From: Peribacillus deserti
Lineage (GTDB): Bacteria; Bacillota; Bacilli; Bacillales; DSM-1321
Assembly (NCBI RefSeq): GCF_016909175.1
Contig: NZ_JAFBFI010000006.1
Location: 124,001 to 188,000 of the forward strand
Length of the DNA: 64,000 nt
Direction of reading: 5' to 3'
Notes under the pieces: model-generated
Seen by the model: only the letters and a program-made list of their open reading frames with translations
The model's database searches: none
Told to the model about the DNA's origin: nothing
Shown: one piece after another, positions 19,340 through 28,346 of the stretch
How the letters are laid out: each line of letters begins with the position of its first letter
How positions within the stretch are numbered: the stretch's first letter is position 1
Program-made: the position numbers and the translations under genes

Positions 19340-20974
19340 TTATAAAAATATGACTTTGTGTTTATTATTGAATTCGTACTCCAGTTCCGCGAGGTCAGTA
19401 ATAAAATCCGGCCCGTACTTATTCAAGTAATAAAAAGGATTCCAGATTCTCTCCTGTGGAGAATTAAGGGGGTGGAGAGAAGCGGTTATTCTTTCATATT
19501 TATTAATTACTATATGATGTTTTCTTCTATTCATTTCGTCTGTTTTTTCATAAATGAAATCTAGCTGTTTTTGAATAAATTCGCGATTCTTATCAAGCAG
19601 GGGTCTCAGCGATCCATCGATCTTCAAAGCCTGTTCTGCAAAATCACCGTGGGATTCTTCTAGATTTCGGATAAGTTTCTGATGCAGATTCACCAGAGTT
19701 TCATCCTCGATAGACTTTAAATATTGGTCAAGAGCATCATTGGTCTTCCCTGTCAGTGCAGTTTCCAAGGGGATGGCAAGCTCATTAAGGTCGGTTTCAA
19801 TCGATCTTTCCACAATTGTTAGATTGAGCCTCGGGACAATAGGAGGCATCTTCATATCAAATAGTTCAAAAGCCTGTTTCAGCTCGGCCCAATACGCTGC
19901 CTCACCCGGCCCGGCAATAAAGGCGAGGACCGGAAATAAACTTTCCTGCATGATTGGCCTGGTTACAACATTATTGCTTAAACTTTCTGGCCGTGTTTCA
20001 GCCATCTGCAGCATGTCAGTCTGCGTAAAAGATAATGAAGCAGTTTTATCGGCAATAAAGTTCCCCTTGCCGTCCAGCTCCAGCAAAGTCCGTTCCTGGT
20101 TCTTTGAATCATAGTAAAAAAGATTTGCAGCATTGGAATGAATATCGATCGCCTTTTTATACCCTGCTTCCTCTACCAGGTTTTGCTGAGAAAGTACTGC
20201 ATCGGTTATAAATTCCGCATTTTTTATCATACTTGTAAAATATTCGGTTTCAAGCTTTCTTAATCCCGGGTCAGCCGCATCAATCAGCAATAATCCGCTT
20301 CCTTTAAACCACGCATGCATCAAACGTGCAAAAAAATCTGAAAAGCTGGAGGATTCCTCAACCAGTTTCTTAACATTCTGCAGCAGTTCATTCGTATAAT
20401 TTGTTTCTCCATAGCTTTCTATAACCTTTTCAACCCAGGCCACAGCAGCAGCATAGTCGAGTTTTACATCTGAGACCATTGGTTTCTTAGTGATATACAT
20501 AGGAAAGGTAACCTTGTCAGGCTTGCCATTCTGCATGGTATATACGTGATTAACTTCCTGGATATCATGGTCTTCTCCAGCTATCCAAAATACGGGTATT
20601 ACTTTTTTATTCAAGGCCTTTTCCTGCTGCTCTGCCAGCTTAATGACCGATAGTGCTTTATGTATCGTATATAGCGGCCCGCTCAGCAATCCTGCCTGCT
20701 GGCCCCCGATAACTACGGCCGATCCCTCACTTGTTAGAGCTTCAATGTTTATCCTTACAGCATCGTTGATTCCAAAAGGATCCATATACTGACGGATATG
20801 ATCAGCCAGATCTTTTCTATAGAAATGACGATTCATTAGATCGCTGTATCTTTTTTCGTAAACTTTTTCATCATTTATATCATAATGAAAAAAATTATCC
20901 GTCTTAAGCCTGCCACTTATATAGTCTGAAGCAAACTGATTGATTGCCGGCAAGACAAGATCCTTAATTTCCAT
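19340..20974 (-). CDS. bshC: Bacillithiol biosynthesis cysteine ligase BshC
   Basis: Final enzyme of bacillithiol synthesis, adding cysteine to GlcN-malate. The 544 residues match BshC (YllA), with the family patterns VVIGGQQAGLLSGPLYTIHK near residues 85-105 and VFWIAGEDHDIQEVNH after it, a Rossmann-like core and a C-terminal coiled coil. It directly precedes mraZ as yllA does in Bacillus subtilis. It implies that the cell uses bacillithiol as its low-molecular-weight thiol, provided bshA and bshB exist elsewhere. Confidence 0.95.
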   Translation of the reverse strand: MEIKDLVLPAINQFASDYISGRLKTDNFFHYDINDEKVYEKRYSDLMNRHFYRKDLADHIRQYMDPFGINDAVRINIEALTSEGSAVVIGGQQAGLLSGPLYTIHKALSVIKLAEQQEKALNKKVIPVFWIAGEDHDIQEVNHVYTMQNGKPDKVTFPMYITKKPMVSDVKLDYAAAVAWVEKVIESYGETNYTNELLQNVKKLVEESSSFSDFFARLMHAWFKGSGLLLIDAADPGLRKLETEYFTSMIKNAEFITDAVLSQQNLVEEAGYKKAIDIHSNAANLFYYDSKNQERTLLELDGKGNFIADKTASLSFTQTDMLQMAETRPESLSNNVVTRPIMQESLFPVLAFIAGPGEAAYWAELKQAFELFDMKMPPIVPRLNLTIVERSIETDLNELAIPLETALTGKTNDALDQYLKSIEDETLVNLHQKLIRNLEESHGDFAEQALKIDGSLRPLLDKNREFIQKQLDFIYEKTDEMNRRKHHIVINKYERITASLHPLNSPQERIWNPFYYLNKYGPDFITDLAELEYEFNNKHKVIFL

Positions 20975-21109
20975 GAAGGTACTTCCTTTCTCTCTCTAAC
21001 TTACCTTTACAAATTATATCACCCAGTACGCATGAAAACAAAAAAAGCAGACCGGCCGGCTGACATTTAAACGCTTTAACGCGCACAATGCTAAATCGCC
21101 AAAAGAATA

Positions 21110-21499
21110 TTAAATAAACATTCCTGTTACCCCTTGGATTGTTCCGTAAATCGTTAAAATCATATAAAAAACGATAAACAAAATAAAATTAATCCGCCAA
21201 AATCCCTTCAATACTCTAAAGAAATCGATTTCTTCCCTATATTTATAATTAAGAATAGAAACAGATACCGCAACTAACAGCAAAAAAAGGATTAAGACCC
21301 AGAATAAAGAAATGTTCCATATTGTTTTAATCATATAATGGACAGAGAGCATAAAAAATAATGTAGCAAAATCTGCAGATATATGGACAGATTTCCGATG
21401 GCTTTTAGTTATCTGCTTCGCTACAATAAACGTTAACAAATAACTCAAAATTGGAACAGTAATTAAGGTTGCGGCAAAAACAGACACAATCTGGGTCAA
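21110..21499 (-). CDS. DUF3397 membrane protein
   Basis: A 129-residue protein with about four hydrophobic segments and no recognised catalytic motif, resembling the DUF3397 family of Bacillaceae. The TTG start at 21497-21499 overlaps the panE stop, and GGAGGAAAGG lies just upstream inside panE, so coupling with panE is likely. Function is unknown. It lies between panE and bshC on the same strand. Confidence 0.75.
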   Translation of the reverse strand: MTQIVSVFAATLITVPILSYLLTFIVAKQITKSHRKSVHISADFATLFFMLSVHYMIKTIWNISLFWVLILFLLLVAVSVSILNYKYREEIDFFRVLKGFWRINFILFIVFYMILTIYGTIQGVTGMFI

Positions 21500-22383
21500 T
21501 CCCTTTCCTCCCCTTGCAGCTCCTTCCCTTTAACCATGCTGTACAATAGCTTAGCCAGGGCCGGTTCTTTTTTTCTAATAGAAGCCTGTTCAATGACAAA
21601 TCCAAGTATCGCATCAATTTCAGTTAATCTCTTTTCCTCTATATCTCTTAACATGGATGACTTATTAAGGGCTGTTCTCATACATATCCGTTCTATGTAC
21701 TCTTGCATTTCTTTTTTTTCGTCAATATTGAAGATATGAATGATTTCCTTAAGAAGTGATTGAAACAGCGAATAGTAGTGCGCGTTCTCCATTAATGCTC
21801 CATTCGGGGCTCCAAGAACCGCCGTTAACGGATTAATGCATGCATTCACTATAAGCTTCTTCAACATCATTCCGTAATAATCCTGCTCTATTATAAAAGG
21901 AAATAAATTTCCTTCTGCTTCGAGATCATAAAATGAAGTGCTTCCTCGAAAAGCAGCTGCCCTTGTTACCCCTAGACCTGTGTGTTTAACGGTATGGTCA
22001 TTTAATTTAAGAGCGCCATGCTCTACAATTCCAATTCCGATACTGTGGTGCGGCAATCCATCCAGCTGGTTTAAATGCGACATTCCATTTTGCAAAAACA
22101 GCAGGGCTGCATAGTGGTTTTTAATGTGAGGCAATACCTCAATCAAGTGGTAGGATTTCACACAAACAATCAGCAGATCTGTATGTGCTTCAATCTCTTG
22201 TATTGGCAAGGCTGACACCCGCGCAATTCGTGCATGATCTCCTTGAAGAAGCTTAACTCCATGCTCTGCAATTATATCTGCCTGTTTTTCTGTTCTTGTA
22301 TATAAAGTAACCTCATTGATCTGTGAAAGATATGCAGCAAACAGTAAGCCGATAGATCCTCCTCCAATAATCCCAATCTTCAT
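21496..22383 (-). CDS. panE: 2-dehydropantoate 2-reductase
   Basis: NADPH-dependent ketopantoate reductase of pantothenate and CoA synthesis (YlbQ position). The N-terminal Rossmann motif GIIGGGSIGLLFAAYL is clear, and the C-terminal ketopantoate-reductase domain contains KLIVNACINPLTAVLG with the catalytic lysine. Its 295 residues are normal. It is upstream of and overlapping the DUF3397 gene, and divergent from ylbP. Confidence 0.9.
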   Translation of the reverse strand: MKIGIIGGGSIGLLFAAYLSQINEVTLYTRTEKQADIIAEHGVKLLQGDHARIARVSALPIQEIEAHTDLLIVCVKSYHLIEVLPHIKNHYAALLFLQNGMSHLNQLDGLPHHSIGIGIVEHGALKLNDHTVKHTGLGVTRAAAFRGSTSFYDLEAEGNLFPFIIEQDYYGMMLKKLIVNACINPLTAVLGAPNGALMENAHYYSLFQSLLKEIIHIFNIDEKKEMQEYIERICMRTALNKSSMLRDIEEKRLTEIDAILGFVIEQASIRKKEPALAKLLYSMVKGKELQGEERD

Positions 22384-22610
22384 ATGACCCGCTCCCTATT
22401 TCTTTATTCCATATTAGCAAACACGTAGGGAAACTGAAACTAGCTTTAAGACCATCCTGAAAAAAACATTTCCAGCACACCTTTATGGCAGAATTTTTTG
22501 ATAAGTTATTATATAATAATAGTAATGGCATTACCCATTCATGTTATAGTGCCAGAAAGCGTTTCCATTTAAAAGATGCGCAGCTGGTGCGATTTTAGGG
22601 GGCATACAAA

Positions 22611-23093
22611 ATGAAGCTTAAAGTGGTAAATTTACTTGTTAACTACAAAACACTAGAAGAATTTAAACTGTTTAAAGAATATGGCATCCAGGAGCTCTCT
22701 ATGCTCGAAGACTTACAGGATAATATCATCGAGGATGATAGCGAATCTCCATTTTACGGAATATACTTTGGCGATAAACTAGTGGCCAGAATGAGTCTTT
22801 ACAAAGTAAGTGCCAAATATGACCGTTACTTTGACCCGCCGCAGGATTATTATGTTCTTTGGAAGCTTGAAGTACTGCCTGCCTATCAGAAGAAAGGCTA
22901 CGGCCGTGCTCTGGTGGAGTTCGCAAAAGGGCTGGGTACTCCTCTTAAAACAAATCCTAGAATTCTTTCACATGAATTCTGGAATAAGATGGGCTTTCAA
23001 AACGTCAGCTATGATATGGAAAGGGATTTAGGAGAAAATCCAATGGTCTGGTTTCCTGAAGGCGTTAAAGAACAACATGCTGACCATTCTTAA
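22611..23093 (+). CDS. ylbP: GNAT family N-acetyltransferase YlbP
   Basis: A 160-residue GNAT protein. The central acetyl-CoA-binding region reads WKLEVLPAYQKKGYGRALVEFAKG, containing the Q/RxxGxG/A motif A. The substrate is unknown. It matches YlbP by position between gerR and panE and by length. The start is supported by AGGGGGC upstream of the ATG. It is the only plus-strand gene between gerR and panE. Confidence 0.85.
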   Translation: MKLKVVNLLVNYKTLEEFKLFKEYGIQELSMLEDLQDNIIEDDSESPFYGIYFGDKLVARMSLYKVSAKYDRYFDPPQDYYVLWKLEVLPAYQKKGYGRALVEFAKGLGTPLKTNPRILSHEFWNKMGFQNVSYDMERDLGENPMVWFPEGVKEQHADHS

Positions 23094-23124
23094 AAGATAT
23101 AAAACTTGTATTTTGTTAAACACT

Positions 23125-23153
23125 AACACCCCCGCTTAATCCGCAGGGGTGTT
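23125..23153. terminator. Terminator between ylbP and gerR
   Basis: AACACCCC pairs with GGGGTGTT across a short loop. On the plus strand TGTTTTAA follows, terminating ylbP; the convergent gerR could use the same stem, although its T-tract is poor. Confidence 0.7.
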
Positions 23154-23185
23154 GTTTTAACGCTATATATATGGATGAATATAAA

Positions 23186-23824
23186 CTATTTCTTAACTCT
23201 TTCTAAATTCCCATTTTTGTCCATTTGAAATTTAACATTCTGCCCTTTTATTTCTTCCTCCAAAAACATAAGCTTTCTGGCTCTCTCCATTATTTGAATA
23301 AGAGCGCGATAATCATCTTCCACGGTTGTCAGTTTTTCCTGAAGCTGTCTATTGAACTGAAGTACATGTTCATGTTCTTTCTTTAATTGCTCAAGCTCTT
23401 GCTTTAATTCTTCGTTTTCCTGTTCTTTACTTTTACCTTGAAAGCTTTGGTCATAATCCACGAGAAATTGAATTACATCATTCAAATTTATTAAAGGTTC
23501 GCTCTCTCTCTCGTTTGCCGAAGCGCTTTTATCTTGCACGGATTTGACTGGAGTATCATTTGCTTGTTCATGTACAGGTGCCTCAAAATGTTTCTTCTTG
23601 CTTTGCTTTCTCTGTTTTTTAGCCAGTTCTATGCCAGATTTGTATTGTTTCCTGACAAAGGAATTCCATCTAAATCCGCATGCAGCAGATGTTCTTGAAA
23701 GTTTCTTTCCCACTTCCTCAAACGCTTTCAGCTGGGTGCTCCCTTCTCTTATATGCCGTAAAACTACTTCGGCCAATAAAAGGTCTTCATCCTGTGACCA
23801 GGCATCCTGACGGGCAATGGACAT
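23186..23824 (-). CDS. gerR: RsfA-family sporulation regulator GerR (YlbO)
   Basis: Myb/SANT-like prespore or mother-cell regulator of the RsfA family. The N-terminal domain (residues about 1-70) has ARQDAWSQDEDLLLAEVVLRH and RTSAACGFRWNSFVRK, followed by a charged linker and a C-terminal coiled coil of about 60 residues. In Bacillus subtilis GerR is made under sigma-E and modulates sigma-E genes. ATG at 23822-23824 has AAGGAGTG upstream; the longer frame adds six residues. The 213 residues are slightly longer than remembered homologs. Confidence 0.88.
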   Translation of the reverse strand: MSIARQDAWSQDEDLLLAEVVLRHIREGSTQLKAFEEVGKKLSRTSAACGFRWNSFVRKQYKSGIELAKKQRKQSKKKHFEAPVHEQANDTPVKSVQDKSASANERESEPLINLNDVIQFLVDYDQSFQGKSKEQENEELKQELEQLKKEHEHVLQFNRQLQEKLTTVEDDYRALIQIMERARKLMFLEEEIKGQNVKFQMDKNGNLERVKK

Positions 23825-23919
23825 TATCTTCACTCCTTGCAAGTTTTTATTTCATCATATGCACTTGCTAGAAAAGATAGAAGATGAAAGATAATAAAGT
23901 AAGAAATAAAAATATATAT

Positions 23920-24684
23920 TTACTTCTTATCCATAAACCTTTTCACTGCGTCAAAATGAACATCTGTCTCCCAAAGCCTGGAACACTCTTTAATTTCCTC
24001 ATTTATTCTCGCTAAAAGTCCACTGGCCTCCCATTTCTTGACAAGCAGATTCTTATAAGCCATTAAAACTGGAGCTTCCTTACTTAGAAGCCTGCTTTGC
24101 AGAGAATCCCAGCCTTCATCTTGATTTTCAGAAATAATATAATCTATAAAACCAAGCTCTTTTGCTTTTTCAGCTGTATGTACATCCGCTCCAAGCAGCA
24201 GCTCAAAAGCAGCTCTTACCGGCAGCTTTTCATAAAGAATTGAAGCCCCGCCCCAGCCGGTCGTAATTCCCTGGTTTCCTTGTACAAAGCCAAGTTTTGC
24301 TGTACGATCTGCTAGTCTTATATCACAGGCCGCCGCAATTTCACAGCCGCCGCCAACCGCAGTCCCATTTATGTTCGCTATTGTAGGCTTATGGAAAGTT
24401 AATAGTCTGTATAAAATGCTGCCCATACGCGAGAGCATGACAAGTGCGTCATCTGCTGTTTTAAGCACATGGAATTCTTTTAAATCACCGCCTGCACAGA
24501 ATGCTTGGTTCCCTTCACCGCGGATCATAACTGCCTTAATAGAAGAATCTTGCTCAGCCAGCTCCAGCGCCAGCTCCAGCCCATCCATCACTTCAAAATT
24601 AATTGCATTTCTCTTTTCAGGCCTGTTAATAATGATCGTTAACAGCCCCGAACGAGATAAGTCCGTTTTTACCGAATTCTCCAT
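23920..24684 (-). CDS. Crotonase-family protein, ethylmalonyl-CoA-decarboxylase-like
   Basis: Enoyl-CoA hydratase/isomerase superfamily, 254 residues from the ATG at 24682-24684 (AGGAGGT upstream). The oxyanion-hole motifs are present (NQAFCAGGDL and NGTAVGGGCEIA). The first active-site Glu (GGGCE) is kept. The second hydratase Glu, normally in a QPE segment, is missing: the protein has GFVQGNQGITTGWGGAS there. That pattern resembles ECHDC1-type ethyl/methylmalonyl-CoA decarboxylases (GI..SWGG), so simple hydratase activity is doubtful. No homolog lies here in Bacillus subtilis; an acquired or relocated gene is possible. Confidence 0.82.
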   Translation of the reverse strand: MENSVKTDLSRSGLLTIIINRPEKRNAINFEVMDGLELALELAEQDSSIKAVMIRGEGNQAFCAGGDLKEFHVLKTADDALVMLSRMGSILYRLLTFHKPTIANINGTAVGGGCEIAAACDIRLADRTAKLGFVQGNQGITTGWGGASILYEKLPVRAAFELLLGADVHTAEKAKELGFIDYIISENQDEGWDSLQSRLLSKEAPVLMAYKNLLVKKWEASGLLARINEEIKECSRLWETDVHFDAVKRFMDKK

Positions 24685-25070
24685 ATTTACCTCCTGGTGC
24701 AAGAAATAGTACACAGATATTTTAATATTCGGCTCAATAAGTGAAAACCCTCTTTGCGATGAGCAAATCACCTTATTTGTTTGGGGGAAGTCACGCTTAG
24801 CAGAAAAAAATAATGGATTGAAATACCGTCATAGAGACGCAAGAAAAACTACCTGGTTCTTGTTTTAGGCCAAGAAAAAAATAATGATCTCACAGCTCCG
24901 CTCTGAACGTTTTAACGTGCATCGTTTGCGTTATAATCGGTTTACTGGTCAAAATCAACTTTCCAGGAGTGCGGATGTAACTTTTGTGGGGATTTTTCGA
25001 TTGTTTGCGGCCAATCAAATGGGTGAAGTATGCATAAACAATTTTCTCTTACTTAAAGCCAATAAAAAAA
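24685..25070. other. Intergenic region without recognised feature
   Basis: The gap between the crotonase gene and the rpmF terminator was read on both strands. The only open frames are short, lack ribosome sites and show no family resemblance. It presumably holds the promoter of the crotonase gene. Confidence 0.6.
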
Positions 25071-25092
25071 GCACAGAGAATAGTCTCTGTGC
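25071..25092 (-). terminator. Terminator after rpmF
   Basis: On the minus strand GCACAGAGA and TCTCTGTGC form a 9 bp stem, followed by TTTTTTTATT. Confidence 0.88.
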
Positions 25093-25103
25093 CGCAAAAG
25101 AAA

Positions 25104-25277
25104 TTATTTGCTGATAACTTCTTTTCCTTTGTATGTTCCACAAGCTTTACAAATACGGTGAGCAAGTTTCATTTCACCGCAGTTTGGGCATGCTACCATA
25201 CCTGGGACTTGAAGCTTAAAGTGTGTACGACGTTGTCTTTTAACAGTTTTAGAAGTTCTTCTAAAAGGTACAGCCAT
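25104..25277 (-). CDS. rpmF: 50S ribosomal protein L32
   Basis: A 57-residue basic ribosomal protein, [17 protein letters not shown] at the N-terminus and two zinc-type cysteine pairs (CPNC and CKAC), so it is the zinc-binding form of L32. ATG at 25275-25277 is preceded by AAGGAGGTG; three upstream codons in the longer frame were rejected. The ylbN-rpmF pair corresponds to yceD-rpmF in many bacteria. Confidence 0.97.
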   Translation of the reverse strand: MAVPFRRTSKTVKRQRRTHFKLQVPGMVACPNCGEMKLAHRICKACGTYKGKEVISK

Positions 25278-25342
25278 TATTCCCACCTCCTTAAAAATGA
25301 GTTAAGAAGCTAAGATATCCAGTAATCTGGTTCTTTCGCACT

Positions 25343-25867
25343 TTACGATTTGTTGTTTTCGTTTTCAAAGAAATTAGCCAGCTTCGCTAAGCGAGGGTCA
25401 ATTTTCTTCTTTTGATCTTCTTCAGATAATACTTCCCAATCTTTCCCTGATTGCGGGGCAGCATCTTCTGAATCGATATCATCGCAAAATACCTGAATAG
25501 GTATTTCGATTAAAATGTTTTCTTTAATTACAGGCAATAAATCAATCACATCGCCTTCTACTGAATAAGAATTTTCTGCATATGGATCTTCGTATTCAGT
25601 ATTTAAAAGAAAAGTTTCGATCGTGTCAATATCGATTGGATATTCAACATCAACAAGAGTCCGTGAACAAGGTAAAATCAGCTTTCCATTAATATGGAGA
25701 TGAAATGTAATCTTAGACGAACTAATATCCACTCTGCCAGTTATATGCATCGGAGAAGCATCGCGGATCTGTTTATCCAGTTCTTTAATGTCAGAAACAT
25801 CAACACTTTCATCTAATTGAAGATTTTTATCCCGGTACTTCTGAAGTTGAGTAATTGTCCATTTCAA
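25343..25867 (-). CDS. ylbN: DUF177 / YceD family protein YlbN
   Basis: YceD-family protein thought to influence 23S rRNA accumulation, always next to rpmF. Conserved cysteines fall in LPCSRTLVDVEYP and IPIQVFCDD, and the C-terminal end DPRLAKLANFF is typical. The start is TTG at 25865-25867 (LKWTITQL), with GAGGTG six bases upstream and the family's KWTI N-terminus; the longer frame adds 14 unsupported residues. It is divergent from tmcAL. Confidence 0.9.
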   Translation of the reverse strand: MKWTITQLQKYRDKNLQLDESVDVSDIKELDKQIRDASPMHITGRVDISSSKITFHLHINGKLILPCSRTLVDVEYPIDIDTIETFLLNTEYEDPYAENSYSVEGDVIDLLPVIKENILIEIPIQVFCDDIDSEDAAPQSGKDWEVLSEEDQKKKIDPRLAKLANFFENENNKS

Positions 25868-26062
25868 ATGAATCACCTCGTAGGCAACAAAAGTAATTAT
25901 ATCGGTCATTCAACCGTTTGTCAATATTTTTTCTTTACACTATAATAGAGAAAAAAGCAGAAATTTTCTCCCTATTAATCAGTGGATGAGTACATACCAT
26001 TTTAACATGTTCTAAGAAAATGGCAAATTTTCTGTTCCAGACGGTAAAAAAGAGGTGAAATG

Positions 26063-27277
26063 ATGAATTCGCTAGGAATAGTAGTGGAATACAATCCATT
26101 TCATAATGGCCACTCCTATCATATTCAAGAAAGTGTTAAGGCCACGGGTGCAGATTTAGTTGTTGCTGTCATGAGCGGGAATTTTCTGCAGCGCGGCGAG
26201 CCGGCTCTCGTGAATAAATGGACTAGAACTCAGATGGCGTTACGGGCCGGAGTGGACATTGTGTTTGAATTGCCCTATCCATTTGCTGCACAGCAGGCTG
26301 ATATTTTTGCAAAAGGAGCAATAGGTATACTAGAAGCAGCAAGATGTAATTCTGTCTGCTTTGGCAGTGAAGTGGGAAAGATAGACCCTTTTCTTGAGGT
26401 TCAATCCTTCATGAAGAATCATAAAGCAGAGTATGATACTTCTGTTAAAGAATTCAGCAAGGCTGGATATAGTTATCCAAGAGCCAGTTCACTCGCTTTT
26501 AAAAAAGTATCCCAGGACGATGAGTTACTCGACTTGACCAAACCGAACAACATACTAGGTCTTCAATACGTACAAGCAATTGTACAAGGTTCCTATTCCA
26601 TTAAACCTTGTACGATTCAGAGGATTATGGCTGATTATCATAGCACGGAGCTCGGCACCCACCCCATCGCGAGTGCTACCGGCATCCGGAAAACGCTTTT
26701 TGAACAGTCACTCTCTATTGATCCTATTCGAAATCAGGTTCCCGCTTCTACGGCGGAAGAACTTACCCGTTATTTTAACCAATTTAAAACTTTTCATAAT
26801 TGGGAGCTGTACTGGCCGCTACTTCAGTATCGGATTATCTCATCTCCAAGCGTTGAACTGGCAAAAATATATGAAGTGGAAGAAGGTCTTGAAAACCGCT
26901 TTAAGGCAGCTGCGGAGACCTCTGTGTCATTTCTGGAGTTTATGGAAACAGTCAAAACCAAAAGATATACCTGGACCCGGCTGCAGCGTGTTTCCTTGAA
27001 TATCCTTATGAATCGCAGCAAAGAGATAATGTCTGCCGAATCTATAGAACCGGCTTATCTACGCCTTCTTGGCGCAACAGGCAAAGGACGGCAGTATCTC
27101 AATCAGCATAAAAAGAAGCTGGGTTTGCCCCTGATCACAAAACCATCTTCATTTAAACCCTTACTTGAAACGGATATCATGGCGTCAAAAATTTATGCCC
27201 TCCCTTTAAAGCCCGTATTACAGGGATCTCTTATGAAAAGGGAATTCCAGCCGCCGGTTTTTATCGAAAAGCCTTGA
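26063..27277 (+). CDS. tmcAL: tRNA(Met) cytidine acetate ligase TmcAL
   Basis: YlbM family; ATP- and acetate-dependent enzyme that forms N4-acetylcytidine at the wobble base of elongator tRNA-Met. The nucleotidyltransferase signature VVEYNPFHNGHSYHI is at the N-terminus, followed by VVAVMSGNFLQRGEPA and the C-terminal tRNA-binding region. About 404 residues, as in the family. The second of two adjacent ATG codons was preferred because AGAGGTG is then five bases away. It is divergent from ylbN and convergent with ylbL. Confidence 0.94.
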   Translation: MNSLGIVVEYNPFHNGHSYHIQESVKATGADLVVAVMSGNFLQRGEPALVNKWTRTQMALRAGVDIVFELPYPFAAQQADIFAKGAIGILEAARCNSVCFGSEVGKIDPFLEVQSFMKNHKAEYDTSVKEFSKAGYSYPRASSLAFKKVSQDDELLDLTKPNNILGLQYVQAIVQGSYSIKPCTIQRIMADYHSTELGTHPIASATGIRKTLFEQSLSIDPIRNQVPASTAEELTRYFNQFKTFHNWELYWPLLQYRIISSPSVELAKIYEVEEGLENRFKAAAETSVSFLEFMETVKTKRYTWTRLQRVSLNILMNRSKEIMSAESIEPAYLRLLGATGKGRQYLNQHKKKLGLPLITKPSSFKPLLETDIMASKIYALPLKPVLQGSLMKREFQPPVFIEKP

Positions 27278-27299
27278 TATCTTCCTAAATATAAAAAAA

Positions 27300-27321
27300 C
27301 CCCTGCTGATAACGGCAGGGG
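27300..27321 (-). terminator. Terminator after ylbL
   Basis: On the minus strand CCCCTGC pairs with GCAGGGG, followed by TTTTTTTAT. The stem also sits just past the convergent tmcAL stop. Confidence 0.85.
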
Positions 27322-27326
27322 CTCAC

Positions 27327-28346
27327 TTATTTTCCTTTTACTTTATCTAAATACTCTAGAGCTTCACTAAAGGTATCGACAGGTACAATCTTCATGTTTG
27401 TCTCAATGTCTTTTGCCGCCTTAACAGCAAGACGGTAGTTTGAATCCTTTTTCCCTTTTTCGTTTGGCGCAAAGAAAATGTCTGCTCCGCTTTTATCGGC
27501 TGCGACAATCTTCTGATCGATTCCGCCAATCGGGCCTACAGTCCCATCAGGCAAGATTTCGCCGGTTCCAGCTATCTTGCGGCCTTTAGTAATATCCTCT
27601 TCGGTCAGCTGATCATATATTTCCAGTGAAAACATTAAACCGGCAGACGGGCCGCCTATCTTATCAGAATTGATAGTGACTTTTGGGTCTGTGGTGATAT
27701 TTTTATCATCTATGAGATGGATTCCAATACCCATTCTTCCTTTTTGTCCCGGAAGTGGAGCAAGCTTAATCCTTTTGTTCTTCGTCTCTTTGTCTCTTTC
27801 AAAGCTGATCGAAATTTCTTCACCAGATTGTTTCTTACTTAAATAGTCTATAAACTGTTTGGAGGATTGGAAAGTCCGGCCATTCAGCTTCACAATTCTA
27901 TCTCCGGGTTCAAGTACTCCGGAAGCAGGCATCTTATCACTAACATGCATAACATAAATACCATTAAAGTGTGAGGTCACAGTCTGGCCTGCTTTTTTAT
28001 AGGCCACTTCAATCGCACTTTCCTTAGAACCTTCCATCATGTTCAGCTGTCTGACATTATATTCTTCATCTGTTTCATTTTCGTTTCTTATCTGATTGAT
28101 CGGGTACAGTTCCTGATACTTACTAAACTTCGCAATTAAATAGGTATATATATTTGCTTTACCCATTCTTATGGTAGTAAGCATAAATTCTCCCTTGGAT
28201 TGGTATCCGCCGTCTACATGGACGACAGGATCCAGTTCCTCTGCCATTCCTGGCTTCGTTACATAAAAGGGGAGTGTAAAAAACGTTGAACCGAGTATGA
28301 CGATCATAACGATAATGAACGAGCTTATTGAAAACTTACGGCTCAT
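27327..28346 (-). CDS. ylbL: PDZ-Lon membrane protease YlbL (DdcP)
   Basis: Membrane-anchored serine protease of the Lon-like S16 type. An N-terminal transmembrane helix (residues about 7-25) is followed by a PDZ domain (GVLEPGDRIVKLNGR) and a Lon catalytic domain with the Ser in GGPSAGLMF and Lys in QKIVAADK. In Bacillus subtilis this protein (DdcP) helps end the DNA-damage checkpoint by degrading the division inhibitor YneA. Length is 339 residues. Its start overlaps the ylbK end by 11 bases. Confidence 0.92.
   Translation of the reverse strand: MSRKFSISSFIIVMIVILGSTFFTLPFYVTKPGMAEELDPVVHVDGGYQSKGEFMLTTIRMGKANIYTYLIAKFSKYQELYPINQIRNENETDEEYNVRQLNMMEGSKESAIEVAYKKAGQTVTSHFNGIYVMHVSDKMPASGVLEPGDRIVKLNGRTFQSSKQFIDYLSKKQSGEEISISFERDKETKNKRIKLAPLPGQKGRMGIGIHLIDDKNITTDPKVTINSDKIGGPSAGLMFSLEIYDQLTEEDITKGRKIAGTGEILPDGTVGPIGGIDQKIVAADKSGADIFFAPNEKGKKDSNYRLAVKAAKDIETNMKIVPVDTFSEALEYLDKVKGK

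Noticed and set aside
23920-24684. Straight enoyl-CoA hydratase assignment
   Set aside because: The second catalytic glutamate is missing, so only superfamily membership and an ECHDC1-like suggestion are kept.
24884-25114. Open frame upstream of rpmF terminator on the plus strand
   Set aside because: No ribosome site; it runs through the rpmF terminator into the antisense of rpmF.
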